From assembly GCA_937899275.1 (NCBI GenBank), contig CALBPE010000025.1, positions 1-33,752 of the forward strand: a DNA stretch of 33,752 nucleotides, given 5' to 3'. The stretch comes from an uncultured Chlamydiae bacterium. Its GTDB lineage: Bacteria; Chlamydiota; Chlamydiia; Chlamydiales; SM23-39. A program made the position numbers and the translations under genes. This document shows, piece after piece, positions 8,369 through 16,128 of the stretch. The notes below the pieces were generated by a model. The model was not told the DNA's origin. It saw only the letters and a program-made list of their open reading frames with translations, and did not search any database. Positions within the stretch are counted from its first letter, which is position 1; each line of letters begins with the position of its first letter.

Positions 8369-9245
8369 CCATGATCTCTCCCACGTATACGGGATAGTCC
8401 GCTTTTTCAAACTGGTAGATCACTTGTAGTACGCGGGTATCGATTCTTTCTATGCTACTACCTGTTAACGCTTTTTTGGGTACTACGTAAGGCTCTACTC
8501 GGACAATATGTAGAGGAATTTTAATAGCGCTATTTCCTCTTACAAAAGCGCATCCAGGGCTATTTGGCTGATATCTCCACGCATCGCTTTCATCGATATC
8601 CACCCGAATATGAAAGACATCTACCTTACCAAAAAGAAGAAGAGAGCGCTCATTTTGCCGAAAAGGATTTTGATCTGCATTTTCTCCAACGCGGATATTT
8701 ACCTGTAGCACCTGCCCTTTAAAAGGGGCTTTGATCAATGACCGTTCTATATCGGTTGTCAGTACCTCTACAGCTTTTTTCTCCGCCTGCATCTGCATCT
8801 TAGCTTCGAGTAAAGCATAAAAACGGATTGCGTAGGCCTCTTCACTTACCGCTCTTTTATCTGTGAGATTTTCATAAAAAGAAAAACGGGCTTTTTCCTT
8901 TTCAAAAAGAGCCTGCGCTTTTTCATAGCGGAAAAGCGCTTCTTGTTTTTCCTTTTCTAATCTTTCTGTATTCAGCTGAAATAAAGGGCTACCCTTTTCA
9001 ACCAGATCACCTGGCCTTACAAAGACCGCTTCCACAATTTCATTAAATGGGGTGCCAATGGAAATATTTTCTGAAGCAGATTCAATAACGCCTGATCCCG
9101 CAATATACGCAGAATAAGGAGGATTAGGTGGAGGATATGCAACCGGAGGTGTAGGCAACCTTCGGCTGGTGTACGCCACCATGTATACACTAAACAAAAT
9201 ACCTAAAAAAGCAATGAGCGGTAGCAACCACTTTCTTATTTGCAT
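8337..9245 (-). CDS. HlyD/DevB-type membrane fusion (adaptor) protein
   Basis: A 302-residue periplasmic adaptor with one N-terminal membrane helix (residues 5-25), a Pro-rich linker, a lipoyl-like half-motif (GSGVIESASENISIGTPFNEIVEAVFVRPGD split around the hairpin), a short coiled-coil hairpin at about 95-165, the second lipoyl half (IKAPFKGQVLQVNIRVGE) and a beta-barrel domain ending in YPVYVGEIMDVYI. Strong SD GGGAGG stands five bases before ATG 9245. It is the first gene of the efflux operon (adaptor, outer-membrane factor, permease, ATPase, aminopeptidase), all on the minus strand with overlaps or gaps under 10 bp. It should bridge the inner-membrane ABC permease to the TolC-like channel. 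The substrate cannot be inferred. Confidence 0.9.
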   Translation of the reverse strand: MQIRKWLLPLIAFLGILFSVYMVAYTSRRLPTPPVAYPPPNPPYSAYIAGSGVIESASENISIGTPFNEIVEAVFVRPGDLVEKGSPLFQLNTERLEKEKQEALFRYEKAQALFEKEKARFSFYENLTDKRAVSEEAYAIRFYALLEAKMQMQAEKKAVEVLTTDIERSLIKAPFKGQVLQVNIRVGENADQNPFRQNERSLLLFGKVDVFHIRVDIDESDAWRYQPNSPGCAFVRGNSAIKIPLHIVRVEPYVVPKKALTGSSIERIDTRVLQVIYQFEKADYPVYVGEIMDVYIQAEKRE

Positions 9246-9308
9246 AGATTCCTCCCAACTTCTTAATAAGAAAAATGGAGTTATTCTGCAATCGACTTAG
9301 CTATTCTA

Positions 9309-9337
9309 TTGCAAAACCTTTTGCAGATTTTTAGGAT
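9309..9337 (+). promoter_or_regulatory. Possible promoter of the dehydrogenase gene with an internal palindrome
   Basis: TTGCAA (9309-9314), a 17-bp spacer and TAGGAT (9332-9337) lie upstream of the ATG at 9358. A perfect 7-bp inverted repeat TGCAAAA-CC-TTTTGCA (9310-9325) overlaps the -35 and spacer, a layout expected of an operator. It sits in the 112-bp gap between the divergent efflux operon and the dehydrogenase gene, so it could act on either. AT-rich chance matches are common, so confidence is low. Confidence 0.35.
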
Positions 9338-9357
9338 GCAAAGTAAAGGAGACATCT

Positions 9358-10149
9358 ATGAAACGCCTCAAAAATCAAGTGGCGCTCATCACAGGGGCGT
9401 CAAAAGGTATTGGCCTTGCAATTGCCGAAATCTTTGCCAAAAACGGCGCTTTTTGCATCTTAAGCGATATCGATCCACTAGGAGAAGAAAAAGCGCGGGC
9501 TTTAGGATCTTCTCACAGTTATATCCCCCTTGATGTATCCAAGCCAGAAGAGTGGCAAAAAGCAATGGAACACGCCGAAAAGATGTTTGGTAGACTCGAT
9601 ATTTTAGTGAATAATGCGGGGATCACAGGCTTTGGGGTACAAGATCCTGAACACCTTTCTTTAGAAGATTGGAGAAAAGTGCATAGCATCAATTTAGACG
9701 GCGTATTTTTAGGTTGCAAATACGCCATCCAGATGATGCGAAAGCAAAAAAAAGGTGCGATCATCAATATCTCTTCTCGCTCAGGACTAGTGGGAATCCC
9801 TGGAGCTGCTGCCTACGCATCTAGCAAGGCAGCTGTGCGCAACCATACAAAGTCTGTGGCCTTATATGCGCAGCAAGAGGGTCTTGATATCAGAGCAAAT
9901 TCGATTCATCCAGCAGCTATTTTAACCCCTCTTTGGGATGCGATGCTTGGCTCTGGAAAAAACCGCGCGGCGCATATAGAAGAAATTGCGCAAAATATCC
10001 CCATGAAAAAAATGGGCTCACCTGACGATGTGGCTTACGCAGCGGTGTATCTCGCCTCTGATGAAGCAAAATACATTACGGGAACTGAATTGACCATTGA
10101 TGGAGGTCTACTTGCAGGAGCGGGCTCTTCACCTAAAAAAATGGATTGA
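9358..10149 (+). CDS. Short-chain dehydrogenase/reductase (classical SDR)
   Basis: A 263-residue cytoplasmic oxidoreductase with the complete classical SDR pattern: cofactor motif TGASKGIGLA near residue 13, an acidic residue at the end of beta-2 (LSDID) that favours NAD over NADP, the NNAG motif, the catalytic Ser in NISSRSG, and YASSK (Tyr and Lys of the active site). The C-terminus TGTELTIDGGLLAG is typical of glucose, cyclopentanol or 3-alpha/20-beta-hydroxysteroid-type dehydrogenases. AAAGGAG stands before the ATG. The substrate cannot be read from sequence. The gene diverges from the efflux operon and is followed by a 247-bp gap (10150-10396) with no gene; that gap holds several AAGTAGAT-like words and the regulatory site at 10338-10370. 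Confidence 0.92.
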   Translation: MKRLKNQVALITGASKGIGLAIAEIFAKNGAFCILSDIDPLGEEKARALGSSHSYIPLDVSKPEEWQKAMEHAEKMFGRLDILVNNAGITGFGVQDPEHLSLEDWRKVHSINLDGVFLGCKYAIQMMRKQKKGAIINISSRSGLVGIPGAAAYASSKAAVRNHTKSVALYAQQEGLDIRANSIHPAAILTPLWDAMLGSGKNRAAHIEEIAQNIPMKKMGSPDDVAYAAVYLASDEAKYITGTELTIDGGLLAGAGSSPKKMD

Positions 10150-10337
10150 GCTTTAAACAGTACAAAAGTAGATCAACGAGCGTTTTCTTAAGTTTTTGTT
10201 TATTGGAAATAAGCGATTTACTCTCCCCTCTTTTTAAAGTAGATGCTTTGATGGAAATGATCATCTAAGTAGATGATACTCCACTTCTTAAATGCAATAG
10301 CGCGTAAATAAAAAAGTCATTTTTAGTTACGTAGATT

Positions 10338-10370
10338 TAGCTGTACAGCTATTTTTCTCTCAGATAGAAT
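10338..10370 (+). promoter_or_regulatory. Possible promoter with palindromic operator upstream of the CPBP-like gene
   Basis: A perfect 14-bp palindrome TAGCTGTACAGCTA (10338-10351) covers a -35-like TGTACA (10342-10347). A TAGAAT -10 (10365-10370) follows at 17-bp spacing, 27 bp before ATG 10397. The overlap of palindrome and promoter suggests a repressor or activator site. Confidence 0.4.
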
Positions 10371-10396
10371 TATTCCTTTTAATTACAGGGTAAATT

Positions 10397-11488
10397 ATGT
10401 TCAACAAATTCACATTGTCTATAAGCAGCCTCGCAGCGCTTCTTCTTTTTTCTCCCCTTTCTGCAGAAGAGGCTGTAAAAAAAGATCTCCCCACAAAAAG
10501 CCCCATTAATGAACAAAACGATCCTAATCCTTCTTCAGAAATCGCTTCCATCGATATCGGTTCTTTAAAAGACTCTACTCAGCCTTTTTCTGCCCCTTCT
10601 GGAAAAGATGCGTTTTCTGTACCTCAGCCTACATTGCAGACTCCTTATAAAAGCCCGACCGTTGCAACTGCTTTATCTACAATTCTTCCAGGTCTTGGCC
10701 ATCTTTATTTAGAGGAGTACTCTACTGCAGCTGCTCTTTTTGGAACCGTTTCAGCAAGCGCTGTTGCCGCCGCAGATCCCTTCGATGCGAATACTTCCAC
10801 AGAAGGTATCATTGTAGCAAATCAATCCTATACCTATGGCATCTACGCTGCTTATCGCGATGCGCGAATTTTTAACGGCCTTGACACATACCGCTACAAA
10901 ATGCCAGTAGATAGCTTCAGCGATTTAGCTTACGCTGCTTTTTCTCCAAGCGTGCTGAAAAAGCCTACCGTTTGGGGAGGAATTGTAGGCGGTTTAACCC
11001 TAGCTTACGTTGTCACAAGGATAGGATATGGAGAAACTTGCCTATCTCCAATAGCTAACGCGCCGGCTGCAAATGATATTTTTTCTAATAACCCAAGCCC
11101 GTTATTTCCTTTAACTGCATTTTCTGTAGGGATTGGAGAAGAAAGCTTTTTTCGAGGCTACTTGCAATCTGCAATCATAGAAGAAACCAACCCTGCGGTA
11201 GGTATCGCTTTATCTTCCATCTTCTTTGGCGCAGCGCATATTCCAAATGCAGATGTATTAGATCCGCAAGATCGCTGGCGCTACTACAGCTTTTCTGTGC
11301 CGCTGATTACAGCGCTTGGCACCTATTTTGGAATACTCACCTACAACTCAGGATCTTTACAAGAAAGCGTAGCTGTACACTCTTGGTACGACTTTATCCT
11401 ATTTGCAGCTACTTTAGCTGATGCAAGGAATAATCCTGAGGCATCTTTGCGTATTCCACAAACCTTTGCGCTAAACCTCCCTTTTTAA
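10397..11488 (+). CDS. CPBP (CAAX/bacteriocin-processing-like) membrane protease homologue with an exported N-terminal region
   Basis: A 363-residue protein with a signal peptide (MFNKFTLSISSLAALLLFSPLSA), a Ser/Pro-rich linker to about residue 85, a DUF5683-like small hydrophobic region (KSPTVATALSTILPGLGHLY, then a helix), and a C-terminal CPBP domain. All three CPBP motifs are present: GEESFFRGY (Glu248, Glu249, Arg253), FGAAH (Phe277, His281) and VHSWYDF (His328, Asp332). CPBP proteins are intramembrane glutamic-type peptidases or homologues. The fusion with a signal peptide and the DUF5683-like part is less common but occurs in chlamydia-like bacteria. Its end overlaps the convergent small gene by 4 bp. 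Substrate unknown. Confidence 0.82.
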   Translation: MFNKFTLSISSLAALLLFSPLSAEEAVKKDLPTKSPINEQNDPNPSSEIASIDIGSLKDSTQPFSAPSGKDAFSVPQPTLQTPYKSPTVATALSTILPGLGHLYLEEYSTAAALFGTVSASAVAAADPFDANTSTEGIIVANQSYTYGIYAAYRDARIFNGLDTYRYKMPVDSFSDLAYAAFSPSVLKKPTVWGGIVGGLTLAYVVTRIGYGETCLSPIANAPAANDIFSNNPSPLFPLTAFSVGIGEESFFRGYLQSAIIEETNPAVGIALSSIFFGAAHIPNADVLDPQDRWRYYSFSVPLITALGTYFGILTYNSGSLQESVAVHSWYDFILFAATLADARNNPEASLRIPQTFALNLPF

Positions 11489-11853
11489 GCTGCTTTTTTC
11501 CTAGGGTGAGGACCGTTTGCTGGTTGATTTTTTGGCCACAGCACTTTTCTCGCCCAATAGTTTGCGCTCCAAGTATCATTTTTTGTCAGCTGACCTTCTT
11601 TATTCCGGATGTTTGCTGATCTTTTCAGATAGTTTTTTTTCGCCTCTTTACTGTAATTATGACCATATCCTTTCGCTCCAAAATGGACGATTTTCACATG
11701 TTTTTTCCCACCAATTATTTTCGTGGCAAGCACCATCATTTTCTTCTGCTTATTAGTTGACGGAATCGGCTGATTCAGCTCCCAAAGCCTACCTCTATAC
11801 CGATATTTTCCCTTTTCTTTATGTAAACTAGAAATATCCACACCTTTACTCAT
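11485..11853 (-). CDS. Small basic protein resembling a giant-virus/phage family (DUF5754-like)
   Basis: A 122-residue lysine/arginine-rich protein with no signal or membrane helix. The core reads KKMMVLATKIIGGKKHVKI, VHFGAKGYGHNYSKEAKKNY, then an Asn/Lys-rich helix and NYWARKVLWPKNQPANGP. The pattern HFGAxGY, a lysine-rich helix and a W-x-R/K-L-W motif is, from memory, that of DUF5754-type proteins found in mimivirus-like giant viruses, phages and some bacteria; this is family recall, not a search result. AGAGAG stands eight bases before the ATG. It is divergent from the DUF5872-like gene across a 78-bp AT-rich gap. Function unknown; the charge suggests nucleic-acid binding. Confidence 0.7.
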   Translation of the reverse strand: MSKGVDISSLHKEKGKYRYRGRLWELNQPIPSTNKQKKMMVLATKIIGGKKHVKIVHFGAKGYGHNYSKEAKKNYLKRSANIRNKEGQLTKNDTWSANYWARKVLWPKNQPANGPHPRKKAA

Positions 11854-11867
11854 TAATAATTCTCTCT

Positions 11868-11886
11868 TTTTATTTTAAAAATAAAA
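11868..11886. promoter_or_regulatory. AT-only palindrome in the divergent control region
   Basis: TTTTATTTT-A-AAAATAAAA is a perfect 9-bp inverted repeat near the middle of the gap between the two small basic genes. It could be a shared operator or merely a consequence of AT-richness. Confidence 0.25.
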
Positions 11887-11931
11887 CAAAATATGATTAT
11901 TTTAATATAGATAGTTTAAAAATAGGGTTAT

Positions 11932-12312
11932 ATGAGTACAGCAAGAAAAGCCAACCCCAAGCTTTGGGAAAAGATCAAAAAACAGGTAACAGCATCTACG
12001 CAAGGTGGGAATAAAGGACAGTGGTCGGCAAGAAAAGCGCAAATCGCTGTACGTAAGTACAAAGAGTCTGGCGGTACATATATTGGACAAAAACAAAAAG
12101 ATAACTCGCTAAAAAAATGGTCTGATCAAGATTGGCAGTATGCTGGCAAAGAGAAAAAAAGCCGCTATTTACCAAAAAAAGCGATTCAAGCCCTTACCGA
12201 TAAGGAAAAAGCGGCAACCAATAAAGCCAAACGAGAAGGCACCAAAAAAGGGCAGCAGTTTGTCAAACAACCTAAAAAAGTCGCAAAAAAAACGGCAAAA
12301 TACCGAAAATAA
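11932..12312 (+). CDS. DUF5872-like small basic protein, shared with giant viruses
   Basis: A 126-residue, strongly basic protein. The ordered motifs LWEKIKKQVTASTQGGNKGQ, WSARKAQIAVRKYKESGG, DNSLKKWSDQDWQYAGK, then RYLPKKAIQALTDKEKAATN are those I associate with DUF5872, a family frequent in mimiviruses, marseilleviruses and other large DNA viruses of amoebae, plus some phages and aquatic bacteria. The tail is a Lys/Arg run (KKGQQFVKQPKKVAKKTAKY) that probably binds nucleic acid. AGGG precedes the ATG. It forms a divergent pair with the DUF5754-like gene, suggesting they arrived together. Function unknown. Confidence 0.8.
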   Translation: MSTARKANPKLWEKIKKQVTASTQGGNKGQWSARKAQIAVRKYKESGGTYIGQKQKDNSLKKWSDQDWQYAGKEKKSRYLPKKAIQALTDKEKAATNKAKREGTKKGQQFVKQPKKVAKKTAKYRK

Positions 12313-12349
12313 TCTGCGCAAAAAAAGCGATATGCTCTAGAGTTTGTGC

Positions 12350-13381
12350 ATGAAATGGCTGTTTTTCCTCTGCACTTTTCCTCTGTACTTATTCGGGCAT
12401 ATCCAGTTTATTGCGCATAGAGAAGAGACGCATTGCCATTTTTCTTCTTTTGTTCAGGTATTAACAGATCAAGGAAAAAATGCGCGGTTACGTGTCGAAG
12501 ATCAAGTCTATGCAAAAAAAAGTGGTCTGATCCTACCTTCTTTTCAGCTAGAAGGAGCCTCTTATATCATCATCGATAGCAAAACCTCTACCCAAACCAT
12601 CCAACAGCTTAGAAAAAAGGCGCCTTTTGCGCTCATCTACCTCTACTATACTAGCCAAGAAACTAACCAAAAACTAGTACCGCAGAAAAGCTCGACTCTG
12701 GCCTATTCTGATGGAGTCTTAGTACAAAGCGCGTTGCCTAATCCCTACTTGCAAGGTATTTTCGGAAAAGCTTGCTGCCACTTAGGTTATTATCCAAAAA
12801 ATCGAATAGAAACAATTCAGCTATATAGAAAGGCCGCTAAAACCTCTTCGATGATCCAAAAAAACTACCGCGACATGCTTCCTGAAAAAAAACGGATTTT
12901 TGTCTATTTTATCGAAAAAGAAAATGCCGCGCTTTTACAAGACCTTACGGCATTTTCTGAGATGATTGAAAAAAATCCGTCTTATTTTCATGAATCGAAA
13001 GTACTGATACATCAGGATGCAAAAAACAAAGGCCTCTCTTCTATAGAAGAAAGGCTCAATCAACTCATCGAGAGACGTCCCAACATCGTGCAAAGATCTC
13101 CCTACTCTTTTATTGAAGCCTGCGCTTTAGCAGATGCTGTTTTATACAGCAGCTGTTCTTTTGCAGCTGATCTTGCCCTAGCCGGCCTACCTTTATACCA
13201 AGTAGGAGGCAATCCAAAAAGCCTTCTTGTACAAAAGCGTGTAGCGGTGCATATCAGACCGTATGATAGTCTAAAACCGCTTTTTTCTTATCAAAGGGAA
13301 ATCGAAATACCTTCTTTACTACAAGACCTAGGATATCTTGAAGACTGGCAAGATAGGCTCCTTGCTTTTTTCGAAAAATAG
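12350..13381 (+). CDS. Exported or membrane-anchored GT-B-like protein of unknown function
   Basis: A 343-residue protein when started at ATG 12350, chosen over the upstream TTG 12344 because the frame then opens with a clean hydrophobic N-terminus (MKWLFFLCTFPLYLFGHIQF). The body alternates strands and helices and ends with a region (EACALADAVLYSSCSFAADL, then ALAGLPLYQVGG) that looks like the nucleotide-sugar side of GT-B-fold glycosyltransferases, where a Ser/Gly-rich loop precedes a hydrophobic strand. No catalytic motif can be named. It is probably a lineage-specific conserved hypothetical. The next gene starts 36 bp downstream on the same strand, so the two may share a transcript. Confidence 0.65.
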   Translation: MKWLFFLCTFPLYLFGHIQFIAHREETHCHFSSFVQVLTDQGKNARLRVEDQVYAKKSGLILPSFQLEGASYIIIDSKTSTQTIQQLRKKAPFALIYLYYTSQETNQKLVPQKSSTLAYSDGVLVQSALPNPYLQGIFGKACCHLGYYPKNRIETIQLYRKAAKTSSMIQKNYRDMLPEKKRIFVYFIEKENAALLQDLTAFSEMIEKNPSYFHESKVLIHQDAKNKGLSSIEERLNQLIERRPNIVQRSPYSFIEACALADAVLYSSCSFAADLALAGLPLYQVGGNPKSLLVQKRVAVHIRPYDSLKPLFSYQREIEIPSLLQDLGYLEDWQDRLLAFFEK

Positions 13382-13417
13382 GTTTTCGGCAAAACCCTTC
13401 TCAATTATGGTAAAATT

Positions 13418-14875
13418 ATGAAGATTTTACTTACAGGAGCCAATGGATACATCGGCTCAAGACTTCTTCCTATTTTAGCGAGTAAAGGGCACACCGTATT
13501 TGCTCTTGTACGCGAGCCAAGGCGTCTGCACTTAGAAGAGTCTGTACAAAAAAATGTACAAGTTATCCAAGCCGATCTATTGCAGCCTACTTCCTTACAG
13601 CGCATCCCCCAGGAAATCGATGTCGCCTATTACCTAGTCCATTCAATGGCTGAGCCTAAAGAAGACTTTCAAAGATTAGATCAAAATGCCGCAAGGCATT
13701 TTGTAGAACGACTCAATCAAACAAACTGTAAACAGATCAATTATTTAAGCGGCATACAAGATCCCCATTCAGCATCAAAACATCTTGCATCGAGAAAAGA
13801 AGTGGAAGGCATCTTAAAAAAAGCAGAGGCAGCGACCACTATTCTTCGAGCAGCAATTATTGTAGGAGAAGGCAGCGCTTCTTTTGAAATCATGCGCGAC
13901 CTTGTGGAAAAATTACCGATCATGATTGCTCCTAAATGGGTCAAAAGGCTCTGCCAGCCTATTGCTATACGCGACGTTTTATACTATCTCGAAGGAGCTT
14001 CTCTGCAAGAAGAGATGTGGAACAAATGCTTTGATATTGGTGGACCTGATATCTTGTCGTACCGGATGCTTCTATTAGAAATGGCGCGTATTCGAGGGCT
14101 AAAGCGGTGGATCATCCAAGTGCCTATTTTATCTCCTAGGCTATCTTCTTACTGGCTTTACCTAGTTACTTCGACCAACTTTTTCTTAGCCAAGTCGTTA
14201 GTAGCTAGCTTGAAAAACGATGTGGTATGCCAAAACAGCTCCATACGCCATATTTTGCCTCAGCCTTGTTTATCCTACCAAGAAGCAGTAGAGCGCGCAT
14301 TTGATAAAATTGCACAAGGAGGCGTCGTTTCTAGATGGACCGACGCCGTTTCTTCAGGCAGAATGCCTATCGATTTCCTCGATCATGTAAAGCCGCCAAA
14401 AGAAGGCTGCGTTCGCTTACGTTTTTCTAAATTCTTCCGAAAAAATCACGAAGCTGTCTAAGCTTGCTTCACCGATTTTGGAGGAAAAATTGGCTGGTAC
14501 TATATGAACTGGGCTTGGGCAATTCGGGGAATGATCGATAAGTTGATCGGTGGAGTCGGCTTAAGAAGAGGTAGAGCTTCTAGAAAAACTCTGCGTATTG
14601 GAGATGCATTAGACTTCTGGCGCGTTCTTGTGATCGATCCAGAAAAAAAACGATTTTTACTCTATGCAGAAATGAAGCTTCCTGGAGAAGCTTGGCTGGA
14701 GTTTTCCATTCATAAAGAAGGCAAACAGTTTAGGCTAGTGCAGTCAGCGATTTTTCGCCCCAAAGGTATTTTAGGTAGACTGTATTGGTATGTTCTATAT
14801 ATTCCGCATGTGTTTTTACTGCAAGGCCTTGTAAAAGAAGTGTTAAAAAGGTCCACTCTTTATAAAAAAGGCTAG
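13418..14875 (+). pseudogene. NAD(P)-binding epimerase-like/DUF2867 protein, interrupted by one in-frame TAA
   Basis: The 486-codon frame has the two-domain build of SDR-DUF2867 proteins. The N-terminal Rossmann domain starts LLTGANGYIGSRLLPILASK and has YYLVHSM, the family's Y-Y-L-x-H-S motif. The C-terminal DUF2867 domain has IGWYYMNWAWAIRGMIDKL, GGVGLRRGR, and ends with FRPKGILGRLYWYVLYIPH. TAA at 14459-14461 (codon 348, after HEAV) splits them, and the same frame continues ACFTDFGGKIGWYY. Family members usually have an aromatic residue here (e.g. EAVF or EAVW), so TAT or TAC to TAA is a plausible single change. Truncated at the stop, the protein would keep the nucleotide-binding domain but lose DUF2867. 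The 3' end overlaps the convergent transporter gene by 4 bp. Confidence 0.85.
14459..14461 (+). other. In-frame TAA between the Rossmann and DUF2867 domains
   Basis: GTC TAA GCT separates the two halves without shifting the frame. The ATG at 14504 inside the second half has no convincing ribosome-binding site and would cut off the conserved GGKIGWYY motif. Confidence 0.9.
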
Positions 14876-16119
14876 ACCCGGCATCTTGCCACAGAGCCAA
14901 TTTTTGCGTAGTAAAGCACATACAAATAGCAAAGAAGGGGGATAAAAAACGCCTTTTGAATCCCCATATGATCCGCACATACCCCCTGGATAAGAGGAAT
15001 AAGCGCGCCTCCAATAATCGCTGTACATAATATACCTGAGCCTTTTGCTGTGAAATTGTCCAAACCGCGGATTCCTAAGGTAAAAATCGTAGGAAACATA
15101 ATGGAGTTGCAAAGGCCAATGGCTAAAATGCTATAAGCAGAAATCCAACCGCTTGTCATGATCCCTAAAATAAGTAAGGTAGAAGCTAGAATCACCGCTG
15201 CCGTTAATAGTTTTCTCGGGGAAAATCGAAGTAAGATCACACAGCCGATAAATCGACCGATCATAGCCCCTCCCCAGTATAAAGAGACATAATGACCTGC
15301 TACAAAATGATCTACACACAGTATCAAAGGCTCTGATAAAAAATTGACTAAGAAACTGCCAATTGATACTTCGGCGCCTACATAGCAAAATACGGCAAGA
15401 GCGCCGTAGAGTAAGTGGGAAAATTGCCATATACTGTCGTGATGCTCCTGTTTTTTTTCTGGTTGAGGAGTATTGGGCAAGCGGGCCGCTTTTCTAGATA
15501 AATGCTCTTGAAACTCTTCGTACTGGTCTACTTGAAGATCGGGAAATTTCGATAAGATCACAAATACAGCTAAAAGAGCTAAGATCACAGCCATGGCTCC
15601 ATAAATATCATCAATTCCGTTGCCATAGCTTTTACCGTATAAAATCAATTGGCTACCAATTAAAGGACCTAGCGTAGTGCCAAGAGAGTTAAACCCCTGG
15701 GCTAAATTAAGCCTACTAGAAGAATTTGCCGCATCACCTAACAAAGCAACGTACGGATTGGCAGCGACTTGTAAAAGTACAATACCCATGGCTACAACAA
15801 ATGTGGCCACCAAAAATAGAGCAAACGAAGGCATATGCGCCGCTGGTAAAAACAAAAAGCTGCCAAAAGCTGCTGTAAGAAGGGCGATAAAAATACTTTT
15901 TCTATAGCCTAATTTCTCAATCACTTTTCCCGAAGGAATGGAAACAAGTCCATATGCGGTAAAAAAACAAAATTGCAGCAGCATAACAGAAACATAACTG
16001 AGGGAGAAAATCTGCCTAAAATAAGGCACTAGTATATCGTTTAATACCGTCAAAAAGCCCCATAGAAAAAAGAGGCTATTGACCGTGATTAATACAAGGA
16101 TTCGGGTTCTTTTTCGCAT
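14872..16119 (-). CDS. FHS-family (FucP/GluP-like) sugar MFS transporter
   Basis: A 415-residue inner-membrane permease with 12 predicted helices. The N-terminal motif FFLWGFLTVLNDILVPYFRQ is characteristic of the fucose/glucose-galactose/N-acetylglucosamine:H+ symporters (FHS family). GKVIEKLGYRKSI is the loop 2-3 motif, and NPYVALLG and NLAQGFNSLGTTLGPLIG are also family hallmarks. A longer charged loop (about residues 200-225) separates the two six-helix halves. AGAGG precedes the ATG. The gene follows the outer-membrane barrel gene by 9 bp, so the pair may provide passage of one solute across both membranes. Exact sugar unknown. Confidence 0.88.
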   Translation of the reverse strand: MRKRTRILVLITVNSLFFLWGFLTVLNDILVPYFRQIFSLSYVSVMLLQFCFFTAYGLVSIPSGKVIEKLGYRKSIFIALLTAAFGSFLFLPAAHMPSFALFLVATFVVAMGIVLLQVAANPYVALLGDAANSSSRLNLAQGFNSLGTTLGPLIGSQLILYGKSYGNGIDDIYGAMAVILALLAVFVILSKFPDLQVDQYEEFQEHLSRKAARLPNTPQPEKKQEHHDSIWQFSHLLYGALAVFCYVGAEVSIGSFLVNFLSEPLILCVDHFVAGHYVSLYWGGAMIGRFIGCVILLRFSPRKLLTAAVILASTLLILGIMTSGWISAYSILAIGLCNSIMFPTIFTLGIRGLDNFTAKGSGILCTAIIGGALIPLIQGVCADHMGIQKAFFIPLLCYLYVLYYAKIGSVARCRV

Positions 16120-16128
16120 AGTTGCCTC

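Noticed and set aside
9310-9325. Rho-independent terminator at the palindrome
   Set aside because: The stem is AT-rich with a two-base loop and lies between divergent genes, where no transcript needs to end.
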